64,000 nt of DNA from Viscum album (GCA_963277665.1 OY728143.1:232987591-233051590), one strand, 5' to 3'; shown: positions 38,921 through 54,945, counted from the stretch's first letter. The notes: generated by a model from the letters alone, not told the origin. Program-made: numbers and translations.

Positions 38921-41900
38921 GGAAACACATAATATTCAACCTCATATCAATCTATTGTATTAGACTAACAATTTGATAGAAATATTGAGCCCCAAAATCC
39001 AACCATAGGGGAACCTCATTTCCATTATCCAACTCTTACCCTTCTTCCTCTATATCTTCATCTCTCAATCAATCTATTTTTTCTTCTTCCAATACCATTC
39101 TCACCCTATCTCTAATTGTTTTTACTCATTTAAACATCCTCCATGTCATTTTTCTCTCTTTTTTTGGGTGATCAAAAAACCAAAAAAAATAAAAAAACCA
39201 GTATTTATAAAAAAAACAAATTGACATATTCAGTCAACAACTACTTTTATTCTTTTTTTTAAGCATTTTGGTGATTCCAAAGACTTTTTTCATCTCTTAT
39301 ATATTTTATTTCTATTATAATCATCAAAAAAAGTTATCATTAACTAAATTATGTTTTAAATTCCAGAATTCTTATTGGAAAATTATGTTGCACTCATACG
39401 AGGAACAAAATTATATTTCATTATGATGACACCTACATCTATATTTTTTCATTGTGTATTTTTCATTACCGATTTTGATTCTTTGTATTGTGGATATTCT
39501 ATCCGTATTTCATTCATTGGTTCACATTAACATGATTGAGTGATTTTATAAAACTCATAAGAATATAATTATCCAAATAGCTTACCATTACCCTTACATT
39601 AATCCTTCTTTTAAATGCCCATTTAAACCAATGGAAACCCCACATTTATATGAATATTAGAATCCAAAAAACAGGACCCACCTAACATCATCATGAAAAT
39701 TCATAACAGGATTTATTGAAATTCAATTGAGGTGGTAATGGATTTAATTTAGTAAATAAATTCATTGATTTTAAATATGTCATCATTTTCTTTAGGGAAA
39801 TCATTTATTTACATTCAATGGAGTTCAATTCCTTATTTGATGCATGTGATTGTATATGTACATATGTTTATGACATTTAATAAAAAATTTATTGAACTGT
39901 GACAAAAAAATAAAGATATCTTTTGTATCTAAGGAACACACAAAATCAGAATTCCTCAACTATTGACACTATGGTTTTTGATAGTGTCACCCAAGTTTTG
40001 AGATATTTGTGGGATATTTGTTTCTATTATACCACCTTGAAAAGGATTATAAAATTGAAAAAAAAAATCACTTGCATTCTATTTTAGGGATTCAATAACA
40101 GATTATTTATGTTTTTTATATATTTCATATTATACTCATCTTCCAATTTTTTCCCTATGGTCTATTACAGAATACTAATAAACTTCTGAACATGTGTTCC
40201 AATTTATTTCCATGTATCATAATAAAATGTGCATTGCATTTTAAATGTAATTACCTCCCACTTTTCTAGTCTTTTCTTAATTATATTCCACCCATCTCAC
40301 CACTATGAAAATACACCAAAAAATACCTTTTGATTCTTGTCAAATCTTGAAAAGGTAATTAGATATGATATCTCTTAAAAAATATAGGATTTTTAATTTT
40401 TGTTAGTGAATGAGTGAACCTATGTTGATAAAGATGATGTAATTATGAGATGTGTGAGATTTGTGTGATCAAATTATCCAATTTTAATTTTAATAATGAA
40501 AAATGAATTATTTTAGAATAATGATTGACATGAAATTTTTTTGGATTATTTTTGGGTAAGGGAATAATTATATATACCCCCTGATTGAAATGAAAAATTA
40601 AAATATTTATTGGTGATAAATATTTATTTTTTGTGTACTAGTGTGCTTGGTTCCTAAGGAAATTCATTATATTATGGGTGGGGGAGTTTTTATAACATAG
40701 TTATCAATGATTCTACGTTATTACCATCATTGATTTTTCAAAAACACATTGATTTCCAGTAAATGATCATGTTTAAATTATAAACACATTTTGAGAGCAT
40801 TGTTTTAATGTGGAAATTTACAATTTATTTAACTAGTTTGATTTTTGTATTTAAATATAATTATCTAAATAATATTATACATTTTTTCTTGTTATATTTT
40901 ATTCAAATTACTTAAAATAATTCAACTATAGAGTTTTCAAATTTTTGGATCTATAGGTCCATAAGAACCATATGATAAAGCCCACTAATTTTGTGGACAA
41001 AATTGGACCATCCTTGATGATTTAATTTCATATATCAATCAAGAATATAAAAATTTATGAAATAGTATAATTTTTTTTCTTATATAACTTATCATCTTAG
41101 ATAAAAATTGAATTTATAAATAAAAAATTTTATTAAATATTGATGATTCAAATTATGTCTTATAATTGATTCCAGGATTTGAAGATTCTGAACAATTATT
41201 GGGTTTTCTATCAATTCACTCCCCCATTTGAGATAATTATCATTGGGAATAAATCCAATATTTATGTAAACATATTTTTAGAAAAAATTATTTTAGGTTT
41301 AGGGAATATTAATATCCAATAATCCAAAAAAATTCAAACCAAAAAATATCTAGGATAATTATGGATTTAAGTAGATGGTTATAGAAATTGACCAAAAATA
41401 TGGATTAAAAATACTAATAGAAAAAATAAGAGGGTAACTTATAACAAATAATACAAACAAATGTTTATAATAATATATCTTTATATTGACCTATATATTT
41501 GGTCAAAATGTAAATCCAATATTAAGGGAAACAAGCCATCACTATGGGATATAAACACAGTGACATGCTTTACTTGATTGGGGACAGAATTTCAGAATTT
41601 AGGAGGATAATTGAAATTAGAATAGTCAAAATAAAGTCATGGGAGGTCTTAATACAATAATTATTTTTTTCTAAGGTCACTATTAGTATATTCTATTCTC
41701 TTGAATTTAATTTTGTTTTAAATTTCAATTATTTATGTTTGTTTTAATTTTAAAAAACTATAATGAATAGAATCTATTGTCTAAAATAATTAAATAAAAA
41801 ATTATATTTTTATTAATTAATTAAAATATTTTATATTTTGGTATAAATCAATCCCTCATTCACAATATCATTAAATTAAAATTTAGTCTTTCACCTCTCC

Positions 41901-44900
41901 TCATCAGTTGTGTCTCTGTTAGATGCAAAACTCATATGTTTTCCTACTATTTTTATAATTATTTTAAATCACCACCCGAACCAATGTAAAGTGGGTTATT
42001 ATCCATCAAAAATGGATTATTAAATATCACATTGATTAATTTAATCATTTTGGAGTGGTAATTTACTGCGAGATTACAATAATTTGAATTTTATTGATTC
42101 AATATTGATAATGTCAACGAAAATATGTTATGGAAAACTAACATGTTTTTTTACAAGGTATTAAATTAATTTTAGAAAAAATAAACTCAAATGGGTTCAT
42201 GAAATATATAACCTTCCATAATTGGGAATTTATAAGGATTATAACCTTATTTAAGTCACGGATTAAAGTGAAAACAAATGGGAATTCCAATTGTAATCAT
42301 CTAGTGATGTGAATTCTAATTTGATGAAATGATTTTAAAATATCAAGGATGTCATAATAGTACAACCCACTAATGAAACACCTCAATATTTTTCATCATT
42401 TTACATTGAATACATTAAATAATCATTTCACCAAAGATAAGAAATCTAACCCTCCCTTATTCTAAAGACAAAACATAAAACAACAGATTCTGAAACATAG
42501 TACCACCATTGAAGCTTGGAATCAAGTGTCTATATAAACAATATTATAGAGGATTTGACCATTGGATGTTTGATTTGTATAAGTATAGATTTATTTAGAT
42601 AGCCACTAAACATTGACATAAAAAACTTCCTATGGTTGAACTAATTTTTTTTAATGAATTAAAACAACCTTCTCAATTGTTTCCTCACAAATTGGAACTC
42701 GATGATTAAATTACCCAATAGTAGATTCAAAAAATTATAAAATGGTGTATGTTTATATATTATTTGAGGTATCTAATCAATAATAATATAAATACCTTTT
42801 TTTAGAAGATGTTTCTTGATAATATAAGGGAACCTATAGAGCTCCCCAATTTTTTTCCAAACATTCTAATCTTAAAATTACCTCACTCTAGTTACTATAG
42901 GAAACTTTTCCCCACTAATAGAGTTATATTATAAACCTACAACCACTAATGGAATAAATATATCTCCTTATAAAATACAATATCAAAACTATTCATAAAA
43001 TATCCTTATAGAACCTATTGAAACAAAATATTTTTCCCACCACAACATGATTGCTAGATAGATCATATTATTCTAAACTAAAAATATAAATTTAACCTTT
43101 GTTACACTCTATATAAAACTAATTTTCCCAATTGTTCAAGAATAAATAACATTGTTTGGATAAAATATTAATTTGATTCATCTGTAAGTAATCATAAATA
43201 TCTTATAAATAGTAAGATATACTAGACTACCATAAGGGTAAATTGAAATCCCAACATCTTATTTATGGTTATGGTTCATAAAATTATAACATGTAATGAA
43301 TCATTTTGAACATGATATAAATCATCATGAATAATATGAAATACATGAATGAAAATATATTTTTATCTAGATCTAAAAATTTTATAAAAACTAATATTTT
43401 AATTTAGTTGAACAAAAACCTATTATCATCTTCTAAATAATTTTCATTAATTTTTATATTCTATGAAATTATAAAAAGATTTGATGTGATGCCTCTAGAA
43501 TTATGAAATCCAAATTGATTTAATAACAAAAAAAATTGAAATTTACCTCATGATATCATTTTTATATCTAATAAATAATTATTTATAAATGTAATAAATC
43601 ATTCACAATCAACCTTGAGGAAATGAAGTCCTCCCTATCACAAAAGATTAATTAATAATTCTCTTAAATCACCATAAATTTTATTTGAAAAAAATATTCA
43701 AAATGTCATCATTGGAACAAGAAATATATTCCTTGATTATTTAATTCCTACATTATCATCATATTCATCTTAAAAAGGCAAATGAATTTGAAAACTGTTT
43801 CTTGTATAAAAATTCTTTTTGAACATGAAGGATATTTTACTTTTCACTTCCAGGACAATACATATCTGTCTGATTCATTATTTCAATTTCAAAAACTGTT
43901 AGAAATTTTATGGTGTATAAAAACTAGGGGTAGATAGAATGATAGATTAGGAACTCAAATGTATCGTAATGAGAATTAATTTAACTCCGATTATTTTATG
44001 TGAATGTTCAGTCTCTCGAGATGACTAATCAATTAATCAATTTGTATTTTTAAATTTGGAAAAATGAATTTTTAAAAACATACAAATAAAATATATAAAA
44101 ATAATTAATTATCGATAATCCAATAGACAAAAAAATTAGTATAAGTTAATAAATGAATTTTCTACTATAAAACATAATATAATAAAAAGATAAATAAGAT
44201 TTAAAAAGATAAACTAATATTACCATCTAAAAATAAATTCAACACCACTATTAAAAATAATTTTGTAATAATTTAAGAAATAGGTTATTCAATATTAGAA
44301 AATTAAAATGAAATATTACTTTTATGTATATGATCCCTTATAATGTTATTTCATGTATGATTTTGTTCATTACTAATATGAATTACATATTTTTTAACAT
44401 ATTTATGAAACTATTATTTCTACATAAAATATTTATATAAGAATATGAACTCTAATATTAAGAAATGTATTTTTCATTAGGAACACATTTGTATTGGATC
44501 TACTATTATATATGTATTTTTCATTCATAGTCGAAAATATTGAAGAATAATGATTTTTAGTAGACTATGACACCATGGATTTTAATAAAATTTTATTGGT
44601 TTACAATGTAACATTTCTTTCTAATATATGGAATTCATAGTCCGATTCTATATATGGAATGATTTTTTTTTTCAAAATAATGTAATGATAACGAAACATT
44701 TAAACATAAATATCATAAATTATATTCAATAAAAGTAGAATGAGATCGATTTGGATTCAATTTAAATATTAATCAATTTAAAATAGACAACATTTGGTCA
44801 GTATTTCAAGTAGATTGATATAATGAACTACAAGTATTATGTTTATAGAATCATTTTTCAACTGTTTTACCATAATTTACAATATCATTTTTTAAATTGG

Positions 44901-45424
44901 TTCACATTTTAGATATATAAGGATTACTATTAGAAATACCATTCTTTTTTAAAAAATAACTACTTTTTTCATTAATTTTAAAAACATCCAAAATATTTTG
45001 AATAGACCTAAAATCTAAAAGGAAATTTAATTCTCCAATAATACTTATTTAAAATTAATTTTTCAAGTGTTTTGATAAATATTATATATATTTTGATTAG
45101 TAAAACCCAAAAAAATAAAACCATCTACATAAATTAGAACTAAAGAAATAAAATATGAAGAGACTTTCTTAAAATGGATTGGATTTGAATGTCGTATAGA
45201 AAACAAATTACTAAAAACATATCTATTCATAAAAATTCCTCAATTCATGTTTATTTCTATAATGTAATTTATTAATATTAATAATAAATTTTGTAAAATT
45301 ATGGTTTTCAAAACTTGGGTGTTTTCAAACAAAAATATCCCAAATTAAAAAATAATTTAAAATATTGGATAAGAATCTACCAAATAAAATTAGTATGATC
45401 CCCATAGTTTAAAATGATTCTAGT
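38921..45424. other. Non-coding middle of copy B
   Basis: Counterpart of 16160-22600. AT-rich with small indels relative to copy A; no gene seen. Confidence 0.55.
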
Positions 45425-45607
45425 GGATTTAAGACAACAATAAAAGGTAATTGTATCCTCATTATTTATAGCAGCATCCTGATTGATTCCCTTGGAAACC
45501 ATTCTAGCATGATTTATATTAATTTTACAATCACCATCATTATTATTTTTAAAAACACATTTAGTTCCTATTACATGATTGTCTATAGGTATGTCAACTA
45601 ATTCCCA
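45425..45607 (-). pseudogene. Ty1/copia reverse-transcriptase fragment (copy B)
   Basis: On the - strand from 45607 a frame reads WELVDIPIDNHVIGTKCVFK and goes on through NNNDGDCKININHARM to VSKGINQDAAINNEDT, with no stop for about 55 codons. This is the highly characteristic N-terminal block of plant copia reverse transcriptase (the tryptophan of GTKW has become cysteine). Sequence on either side on this strand is too decayed for me to read. It lies opposite in strand to the Athila/Tat pol, so two different elements make up the duplicated unit. No function is expected. Confidence 0.85.
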
Positions 45608-45640
45608 AAAAATATTCTTATGAGAATGGATTTATCTCTT

Positions 45641-45701
45641 CTTGTATAGAAAATTACCAACTCTCAACATTCCTGTATAGACAATTACCAACTCTCAACA
45701 T
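45641..45701. repeat. 31-bp tandem duplication private to copy B
   Basis: A segment containing TGTATAGAAAATTACCAACT is repeated immediately with one change. Copy A has it once (near 22757). A small event after the large duplication. Confidence 0.8.
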
Positions 45702-47674
45702 CTTAATCTTAATATATCGGCATATGTTAATGTTAAGAGAAAAAGTCAAATAAATCAAATATTTTTCCAAAATTCCACGTTGTCTTATCCTCTTCATATA
45801 CATATCCTTTAAATTTTTCTGTTCGATGGTCCATCATATTATTTTATTGCCTCGGCTAGACATATTTGAGTTCATCAGTTTCATTTTATTCATAATTCGA
45901 TTAATGAGGATGATTCTCTAACATAATTTCTAACACAAAACTAGAATATTAAATCTTTAAGTAATTTGAACAATCAATGACATAAAATGTATATAGTTCA
46001 TTATAATTAAATATATTGGACTCAAGAAACATAACATGAAAGAATTATTATGTTATCAACGATTTTATATTAAACCCTCTAATGCATTTAAAAGTACCAT
46101 AATTCCAAATAAATATCCCTTCAACTTCTTTTTTGTCAAAATTGCCCAGATGATCCATATTATTATGGATATAAAAATTTCATTCCAAGTAGGATGGTAT
46201 CTAATGTTATGATTTATATTCTTTTGTAACTGATAAAATGTATTTTTAAGAATATTTTGTATTAAAATAATATTTATAATATGGTATGTTGTACTATTAA
46301 ATTCATCTAAAAATTGTCTTTAAACTTTACAAAGATAATATAGTTTTATCCATTTAATGGATGAATCTAATCTTTCCTTCAAAAATTAATTTTTTGAGGT
46401 ATTATAAGAGTAAAATAGTTAAATTTAATAACATTATTTTGGGATTAATAATTACATTCATGATTCTCTAATTATTCTTTATGATCAAATATAAACAAAA
46501 TTAATTTATAATTTAATTCATTTTGAAAAAACATAAAAAATAATAATTACCGTTGAATATTCATTCTTAATCATTGACAAGTAAACACATTTAAATATAT
46601 TGAAATAATTAAATAATTAAAAAATGAATCATCTATCCAAGAAATCTACTATAGAATCTATAAAGAATACATGTGGATAATTTATAATGGTTGATATGTA
46701 TCATCATTTTTAATTGATTTGAACGATGAATTATTATACCCACCTATTTTGAATACATCATAGAGGCTTCTCCCTCTATGATTAAAAAATACGGATTAGA
46801 AACTAAATTCTTCTTTATACTCTTTCTGTATAGAACATATATTAGAATGACCAAGAATTCAATGATGTATCCAAGATTAAATTAATTTTTCATTTATAAA
46901 TTAAATTTTTTCCTCCAAATGATAATATGTACAAAGTAATAATTATTTGACATTATTTTAGAAATATAAGAAATTTATTATTAGAAATAAAATATAAATC
47001 CTTATAGAAATAAATATTAAAACGATCATAATATATATAATAAGGAAAATATCATTTTATACTTAAACCCATGAAAATAGAGTCCCATTTAGATCATGAT
47101 ATATTTTGGATCTCCAACTGACCCAAATCTAATGATATCTCAATTAGAATTTTCACAGATGGTTAAAAAACCTCTGTCAACTATATATAGTACAATATAT
47201 TTTGAAAATTATCCAATCATATTTATTGAGAAAACATTTTCTATATTCTATATAATTATTTTTATCATATTACATTTGAACTATAAAAGTATAAAACATG
47301 TATTTTATTTGTTTCAATTCCATTTGTGAATAATAGTGTTAGCATGAATTGTTATAAGAAACAAGATATTGTTATTTTTTAAAATCCCCAATAATTAACA
47401 CTACACAACCATTTAAACAGATAATAATTCTTAAAAATAAATATTTTTGGATTTCTCATGAAAAATATTATTATTATAATTACTCTTAACACTATAATTA
47501 AAAAGAGTGACATTTTAACTACTTTAAAAATTTCAACTATGAATGAAATAATTTCTAAACATTTTAGTCTTCTCATAATTACTACCATTTCCATTTTTAA
47601 TATTATACACATATTCATTTGATAATTCTATCTTACATCCATTATCCTCTATTAAGAAAACTATCATTAGTTTT
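45702..47674. other. Unreadable end of copy B
   Basis: Counterpart of 22761-24758, expected to be the 5' half of the - strand copia remnant. Small ORFs at 47096-47329 and 47379-47618 have no recognised domain. Confidence 0.45.
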
Positions 47675-50600
47675 TAACATTAGATCACTATCAAATTGTA
47701 TATGAATTATCTATGAATCATGTAGGTAGAACAATAAGAACATTTAAATCATGATCTAGTTTGGGAACATGTGTCTAAATGAGTCATTAGCGTTGATTAT
47801 TTCAATCAATATCCAATAACCCAAAATTATTATTTCATAATTATAAATTTTTAATTAATTAAACATCAGTTTAGATGTGTTGTGTATCAATTTTATATCA
47901 TTCACAGTCAGATAATATAAAACAAAGTATGTCTCCCGCATTTCATATATATAAGAACCTAAAGAGAAATTATTGTATTCATCTGGTCTATATTCAAATG
48001 TAATAGAATTTATATCTCTTTAATACATATCATCTTTACTATCCTTGTTATCATACCATTTTAGTGGTACATCCTTTGTAATTTAATACGAATTTATATG
48101 CATCATTCAAACGACTAATCTTTAAATATATAACTATTCACTCATTATGGAATCCATAATTATCAAAATTTAAATATATATACCTTATAATATACATACC
48201 TTATTTGAGGTCATACATTTAAAAATGTATCCATCAAGATCATGATCATATAGTTTATAGTCATGATAGAAATTTTCATTATAAAATTTCATTAATAACA
48301 AATATTATTCCTAAATAAAAGTGAATAAATAAGAAAGATCCGTGAGTGTGAATTTTGCCTTTTTTAAAAACATAAATATTTGAGAATTGACCACCATAGA
48401 AATGTAGAATGAAAATTTATTCCCTAATAGTTAAAATAATATTTAGATGAAACTTATAGAATAAGATACAGTTATTTTATAGTGGTTCATGGAGAAAATG
48501 TTCCCTAGTATACTCTGCCAATAATTTATCTATGAGCATGGTTATTTTAAAAAGTTTATTATTTTCTTAAGAATTTGAAAGTTGATTCCATGAAACTAGA
48601 TAACTATAAAGTAGATTTTATTTGTTTAATAATATTATTATCAATAGTTCTCAAAACACTCAAAAGTAAAATGTTCATAACCTAAAGTTTCATGACCCCC
48701 TCCCTCCAATGAAACCACAATGATGGAAGAGAGATAATGACAGACAAGTCCTTCCTTTAGTAGGCCTTAATATGGAAAATAGATCTCATGGTATAAAAAC
48801 CTCAAAAATGGGTGGAATTATCCTCTAAAATAATATAGGATCATGATATAGAAATATAAACACTTAAGAAATTCCATGACATAATATAAAAGCGAAACCA
48901 AAACAATCCCACAATCCATCTGTAATGTAATTTGATAAACATAAATGTCACCAAAGAAAATAACAAAAATGAAAAGATGAACCAATAACACAAAAATAGT
49001 ATGAGGTTATGAAAATTTAATTTCTATAACAATACATTTATTCCTCTGATTAACCTAAGAAATATGCTCTATATATAGGTGGAATATAAGTGTACTCAGC
49101 TGGGTAACCAATGAACCTCTTAGACATTTCAAATAAGAAAACTAATGATCCTATGAGAAAAAATGGGGAAAATAACATTGATTCATGTAAAATATCTGAA
49201 GCCCTCTTTCACCAAGCCATACTCACCTAATATTTCATTGGTATATAATGACATACAATAATGCTTATCAATAAAGGTACCTCACAACACTTTCCCAATA
49301 ATTTCTCATTCTGACATCCTAATAATGTTAATCTTTGATAGAATATCTATTTTATATAACATCACATCACCACACATCACATGTTTTCCGTAGAAACATG
49401 GGATTTCACATCACATGAAAAAAAATCACTCATGTAGAAAAACGGGCTATTATATTACATAATGGTCACAACCACATAAATAGTGTACTCTAAACCTGAA
49501 TAGAATCAACCTTGTTTCCTACTCTTACCATGATATAATTACACTATAAAACATGTCATCATATCTCTCTAAAATAAATCTATTACATTACCTAAAATCA
49601 GATAACATCTCAATAGAGCACTTTTTTACTTCAAAAAATAACACCCCATTAATGTAAACATCACCTAGATGAGGGATCATGGAAGAGAAGTTATCCATAC
49701 ACCATACATTACACGGGGATGTTGGAAGATAACCCCCATATAAATATATTGGTGTCAAAACTGGGTGATTGACATTGGTGGGGAATGTATAAAAGATCAA
49801 ATTGAAATAAATAGTATGTATATAATATCATAACACTAAAGGATAACCTACAGGTCCACCACCCAAGATCGATCCAAATGCACTAAATCACCCTAAGTCA
49901 TTTTGGCCTTACCTAATTTCATTACCATAACTAAATTGATAACACCAACTCACAATACACAATACACATTTCAATGTTTTTATCAGATTAATACATTTTA
50001 TAGATTTTAAATTACCCACAGATTTAACTTAGATTTCCCAAATATTTAATATTTCCAGCATAATTAATACACAATTTAAATCATATATATTAACAACAAA
50101 CATCATTTAAATTCAAAATTCATTATAAATTTCAATTTAAATAGTTATATTTTCTTCAATTACTAACCAATCATCTATCAAAATATGTCATATCACCAAA
50201 GCAACCTTTCGCATGACAATAGTTAAAATATCACCTCTAATTCACACCAAAAAAACATTTACATGTCATAAGAATACTCCATAACACAAAAACCACATTC
50301 CATAACATAAATTATGTCTCACAACCTCAAAAAAACTACAATAGATCGCAACCTCACAACATGAGAACACCTCACCACATCATCCTTACACACCTCATCG
50401 TCGCATCAAACATATCAACATACTATAACACATTGAAAAACATGCAATATCAATTTTCATATTTGTCAATGAGATTTTAATCAATTCCTATTATTCATTT
50501 TATGGAAATTATCACACAATCACATGATGGTAATTTATTTTCTGAGTAAATTGATTAACCATTTAATCTTGGTGATATCAAATAAATAAAACATGTTGGG

Positions 50601-53600
50601 ATTCAAAACACATTTCAAATTATCTGATGTATTGGAACTGAACATCCATTATTTTTTTGGAATGATAATCAATAATAATATCAATCTAACAACATAAAAA
50701 AATTTAAATACATTAGAATCATATAAATTAACTATTTCATTTTATTTACTAGTCTAGTGAACTCCATATTTCAATAGATATACATGAATAAATCCCCTTC
50801 TCCATTATATATAAGATGAAAAATGAGGGAATCACTACCTCAAAATAATTTTCTGATATACAGTTCAATTATTGAATAATTTTAAATCCACCACCAAAAA
50901 ACATGATTAAGAGGAACTAAATTACCAACCAAGAACTACAAAAAAACAACACTCCCATATCAAAATAACATCAAAACATGATATTTTCCCTCTAAAACAT
51001 CCTTCTAAGATAGGAAAAGGGGTAATAAACTATAGAAGAATATGGATGGAATGCACCATGACCCCAATGGATTGATCTTCAATGTTCAAGGATAAATGCC
51101 ACTAAAATGGGTATTACAGTTCTCTTTGGGATGACTGTCATCACTAAATAAATGATAGAAACAATGTTGTACAAATTGTTCCAAATGGGTTTTATAATTT
51201 TCATGGGGTTAGTAAAACCTAAGACCATGACACAACCCTAAAGGCCACACTGCTGATTGTGTAATAATAAGGGAGATTGTGACAATGTGTTGAGAATATT
51301 TCCACATTCTAATCACTAAAGGAAGAATAAGTGTTTGATGGACATAATTTTATAATTTATCTCATATAAAGATGGGTAAGTCTAAAATTAATCCAAAGTT
51401 ATTATATTATAGACACCCAACCACCAGAAAGAGAAACGATGCCACATGCTCTCCCATGTGCAGTGGTGCCAGAATTTGAAAACTGTTCAAAATCTAACCA
51501 TGTACTCTATGAAAATGAAAAATAAACATGTATATGCTGCTAATAAAAATTGGGTAGCTTAAAAAATATATCCAACCGCCCACTTAAATGTAGACAACTC
51601 CTCTATACCGTAGTTACCACACTTACAATGTATAACCATTCTAAAAAATGTATGACTTCATTCAACGTGATTTTTCAGATTAAACCTCTTCTATTCCCCT
51701 CAAAAAGTTCTTGGAATTCCCAATGCACCTTCACAACTATAATAATGGATACTATAAAAATATAATTTCATAATCTGGATAGATTCTATATAAATGTTTT
51801 ATATAAAAACAAAGTTAATATTGTGGGAAGAGATGTTCACATGAATAGATGTCTTACTTCAACGCATTATCCAGATGATGAATATCTAAACACTTTGTAG
51901 AGAATATATTCCTATAATACATTAGAATCAATAAAATTTATATCTCCAATGTGTAGTCTATCTAATATTTAACAAAATATAGTAGTGGAAAATGATATTT
52001 TAATAGTATCATTTTCAAAAAAAAATATCTCTTCTATAAAATCAAATATACAGAATAGTTTTTTATAAAGATAATCAAATATTAATTGATGATATGAAAA
52101 AATTTATTATTAATGATAAATATAAAATTATATCACAATATATTTATTTAAATTTGAGAATAAAACAATTAGAAACTTTTAATTCCAAACCCCCGATATA
52201 ATATTATTTCTAGATTAATCAAGATTTCAAAATGAACAGTTATTTTGAAGTTTTAATTTAATTTTTTTTGGAAAAATAAATAATAATTTTTAATTTAGGA
52301 AGATTTAATCATTGATGGTGTTCCATTTAAATGATCTTTTAAACAATTTATTTATTTATTTATTATAGCTAAATCATATAATAAATCTATAAGAAAATTA
52401 AAATATATTAACCAACATATGAATGGTTCAATGTTGGGATAACTCTATCTGATGAAGGAATAAAGAGTATGTTTGATATTGTTTGGTTGATAGTAATTGT
52501 ATATCTATAGAACTTTTATTATAATTCTGACATCAGGTTTCTTATTTAGAGTCATACCAATGATCTGGTACTCATGCTTGAGGATCCGTGACAAACTATT
52601 CCATTTGGATTATAAATATTAACTCAAACATGAATATACAAAGGATCATGAACAAATTATAGGTATTAAATCATAAATATAAATTAAAATGTGCGGTTTT
52701 GGGTCTGGTGATCGAGATATAGTGTTGGATATCTAAATTAGAAAATAATAAAACCTCATGAATAATCATTACTGTAAGCATTCACCAATATATATGGATA
52801 AAATAAAAGACCTCAATACTTTCCTAAAATTTAATATATTTATTCAATTAATTATTCTACAGAAATCCATGTATTGTAAATTTATTAATAAAACATGATG
52901 GTTTTGATGATCATCAATATCAATAATAAATAAATTTCAAAATATAACATCAATAATGTTATACTGAATATAAAAGAAACGCCATTTATCAATTCAATAA
53001 TATTTGACCAACTTCTTTATTACTATATTAATTCGATTTATCATATTATGAAATTTGATATTATGTAAATCAATTAAAAACCCATTATAAATTACAACAT
53101 CAAGTTACATATTCAATAGAACCCAAAAACAATAACAGTATCATAAATCATATAACGCATACACAGTCCACCATCCTTTCCAATTTCACATTGTCCATTT
53201 TATTATATTTATTTAGATAATTAATACCACTAATCGAATTAATGAATGATAATTATAATTCCTTATAAACACATAAGTGATTAAAATTGAGACCAAATCA
53301 CTTACAATATCGTATGAATAAAATGGAAAACTATTCAAAAATGGATGAACTAAAGATATATTATTTTAAAAATAGAAAGATACCACCTCAAGGGATTAAC
53401 AATATGAAATACTAGAAGAAAATACCTATATTATAGTCAAAACAAGGTAATCCAAAATACATAAACCATTGTAAAGGTATCATGTAGAGTATAAAATAAA
53501 AAATATTGTTAGAGTGTACACCTCATTAACATAATTAAATCATTACAAACCAATTGGATTGAGTTCCCATGAAATATTAATAAGTTGAAGCAAAGGGGTA

Positions 53601-54945
53601 TGACATATATAGGTTTTAAATAGATAAAATAAAATTCCAACTAAGGGAATTAATTCCATCTATAAATATGGAAATATTAAGTATCAAATGATAAGATATG
53701 ATTACCCCCATAGTAATTGGGGTTTCTCCAACAATATCATTGTCAAATTTAATAATAACTTGATTTTACATATCACATGAACCTTAAAAACATTATAAAA
53801 CATTTTTAAATTGGATTAGTTTATAGAATTACATTTATAAATACATGGTTGATATTTTTTTAATCCCCCACAGTACCTCTTCTTTTTATCACAAGAGGAA
53901 AATTTGTCAATCATTCTATTTTATCTCATTAGTTTGAAGGCCACTTTTTATTTAGGAAACACTGGAATTTTCTATCCCACCTCAAATTGAATGTATCCAC
54001 CTTAACCCATAACCACAACCATAAATAGTATATTTACATCCCCCATTTTTTCTAAATTAGTTTCTCAAGAACAATAATCATCACAATGACCACTAAAATT
54101 ATGCATAAAAATTAACACCCCTCAATTAAAGAACGAAAAAACTCCCAAGATTCCCAATAAAACAGCATCCTCTACTATAGGTTCGAATCTATTCCCTAAT
54201 TTACACAATTAATTTACCCACGTACTACGTCCTTAAACACAAGTTCCATAAATCCTATAGTTTAATAATAATCAAAAGGACTATGTTATTTAGCCATGTC
54301 AAAACTAGGTAAGGACATGGCCTCCAATACATCAACTGCCATGGTGTAGTGAACCTTTAGAGGGAAAAAATAAAATCACAGGCTCTTGAAAACCTCCAAA
54401 ATCTCACTTGACACATATGATCTACAATAAAATAAATGGAATGGAATTAATAAACATATTCCCTTACAATTTCTACCCACGAATACATTTTTTTAGTTCT
54501 TTAGGATACATAAAACTTCATTGAGTATTATATATTCAATATTAAATAAATATTTATTCCATGTGTGGAAATATTTGTTTCTACCTTAATGGGAGACTAT
54601 TTGGATATTATGAAATCATAGATTTTTTGAAAAAATGAGTTTTTCTTATGAGAGAACACATTTATCTTCTAACTTATTGAGCCACAAAAAAATTATATTT
54701 ATTCATAAATTAAATAAACTATTATCCAATTAAAATAAAAATATTAATTTTATTGATGATGTAAAAGGTGTGGATTTGTAATGGATATATGACAATGACC
54801 TAGTGATTTTGATGGTGATGAGGTGTAATGAGAAACATTCAATATTTGATTTTGACAGTTTTCTTATATTATTATTAGAGAAATTTAATTTTGATTTTTG
54901 TGACAATAAATTTATGTGATAAATATAGAATATTAATTTTTTATA
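47675..54945. other. AT-rich region without recognised genes
   Basis: About 7.3 kb outside the duplication. Only short ORFs without motifs (49588-49800 on -, 51550-51765 on +). Near 49379-49399 there is a small perfect hairpin, CATGTTT/AAACATG. At 51118 the - strand reads TGTAATACCCATTTTAGTGG, which resembles the start of a Tekay-type LTR, so an old LTR may lie to its left, but I found no partner or second edge. Confidence 0.45.

Larger units (their letters stand above)
24799..47674 (+). repeat. Copy B of the ~12.2-kb tandem duplication
   Basis: Direct repeat of copy A in the same orientation, about 12.22 kb after removing the 27957-38605 insertion. It keeps about 89 bp of copia reverse transcriptase that copy A has lost (45481-45569), and it lacks the Tekay insertion. 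It carries a private 31-bp tandem duplication at 45641-45701. Confidence 0.85.
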
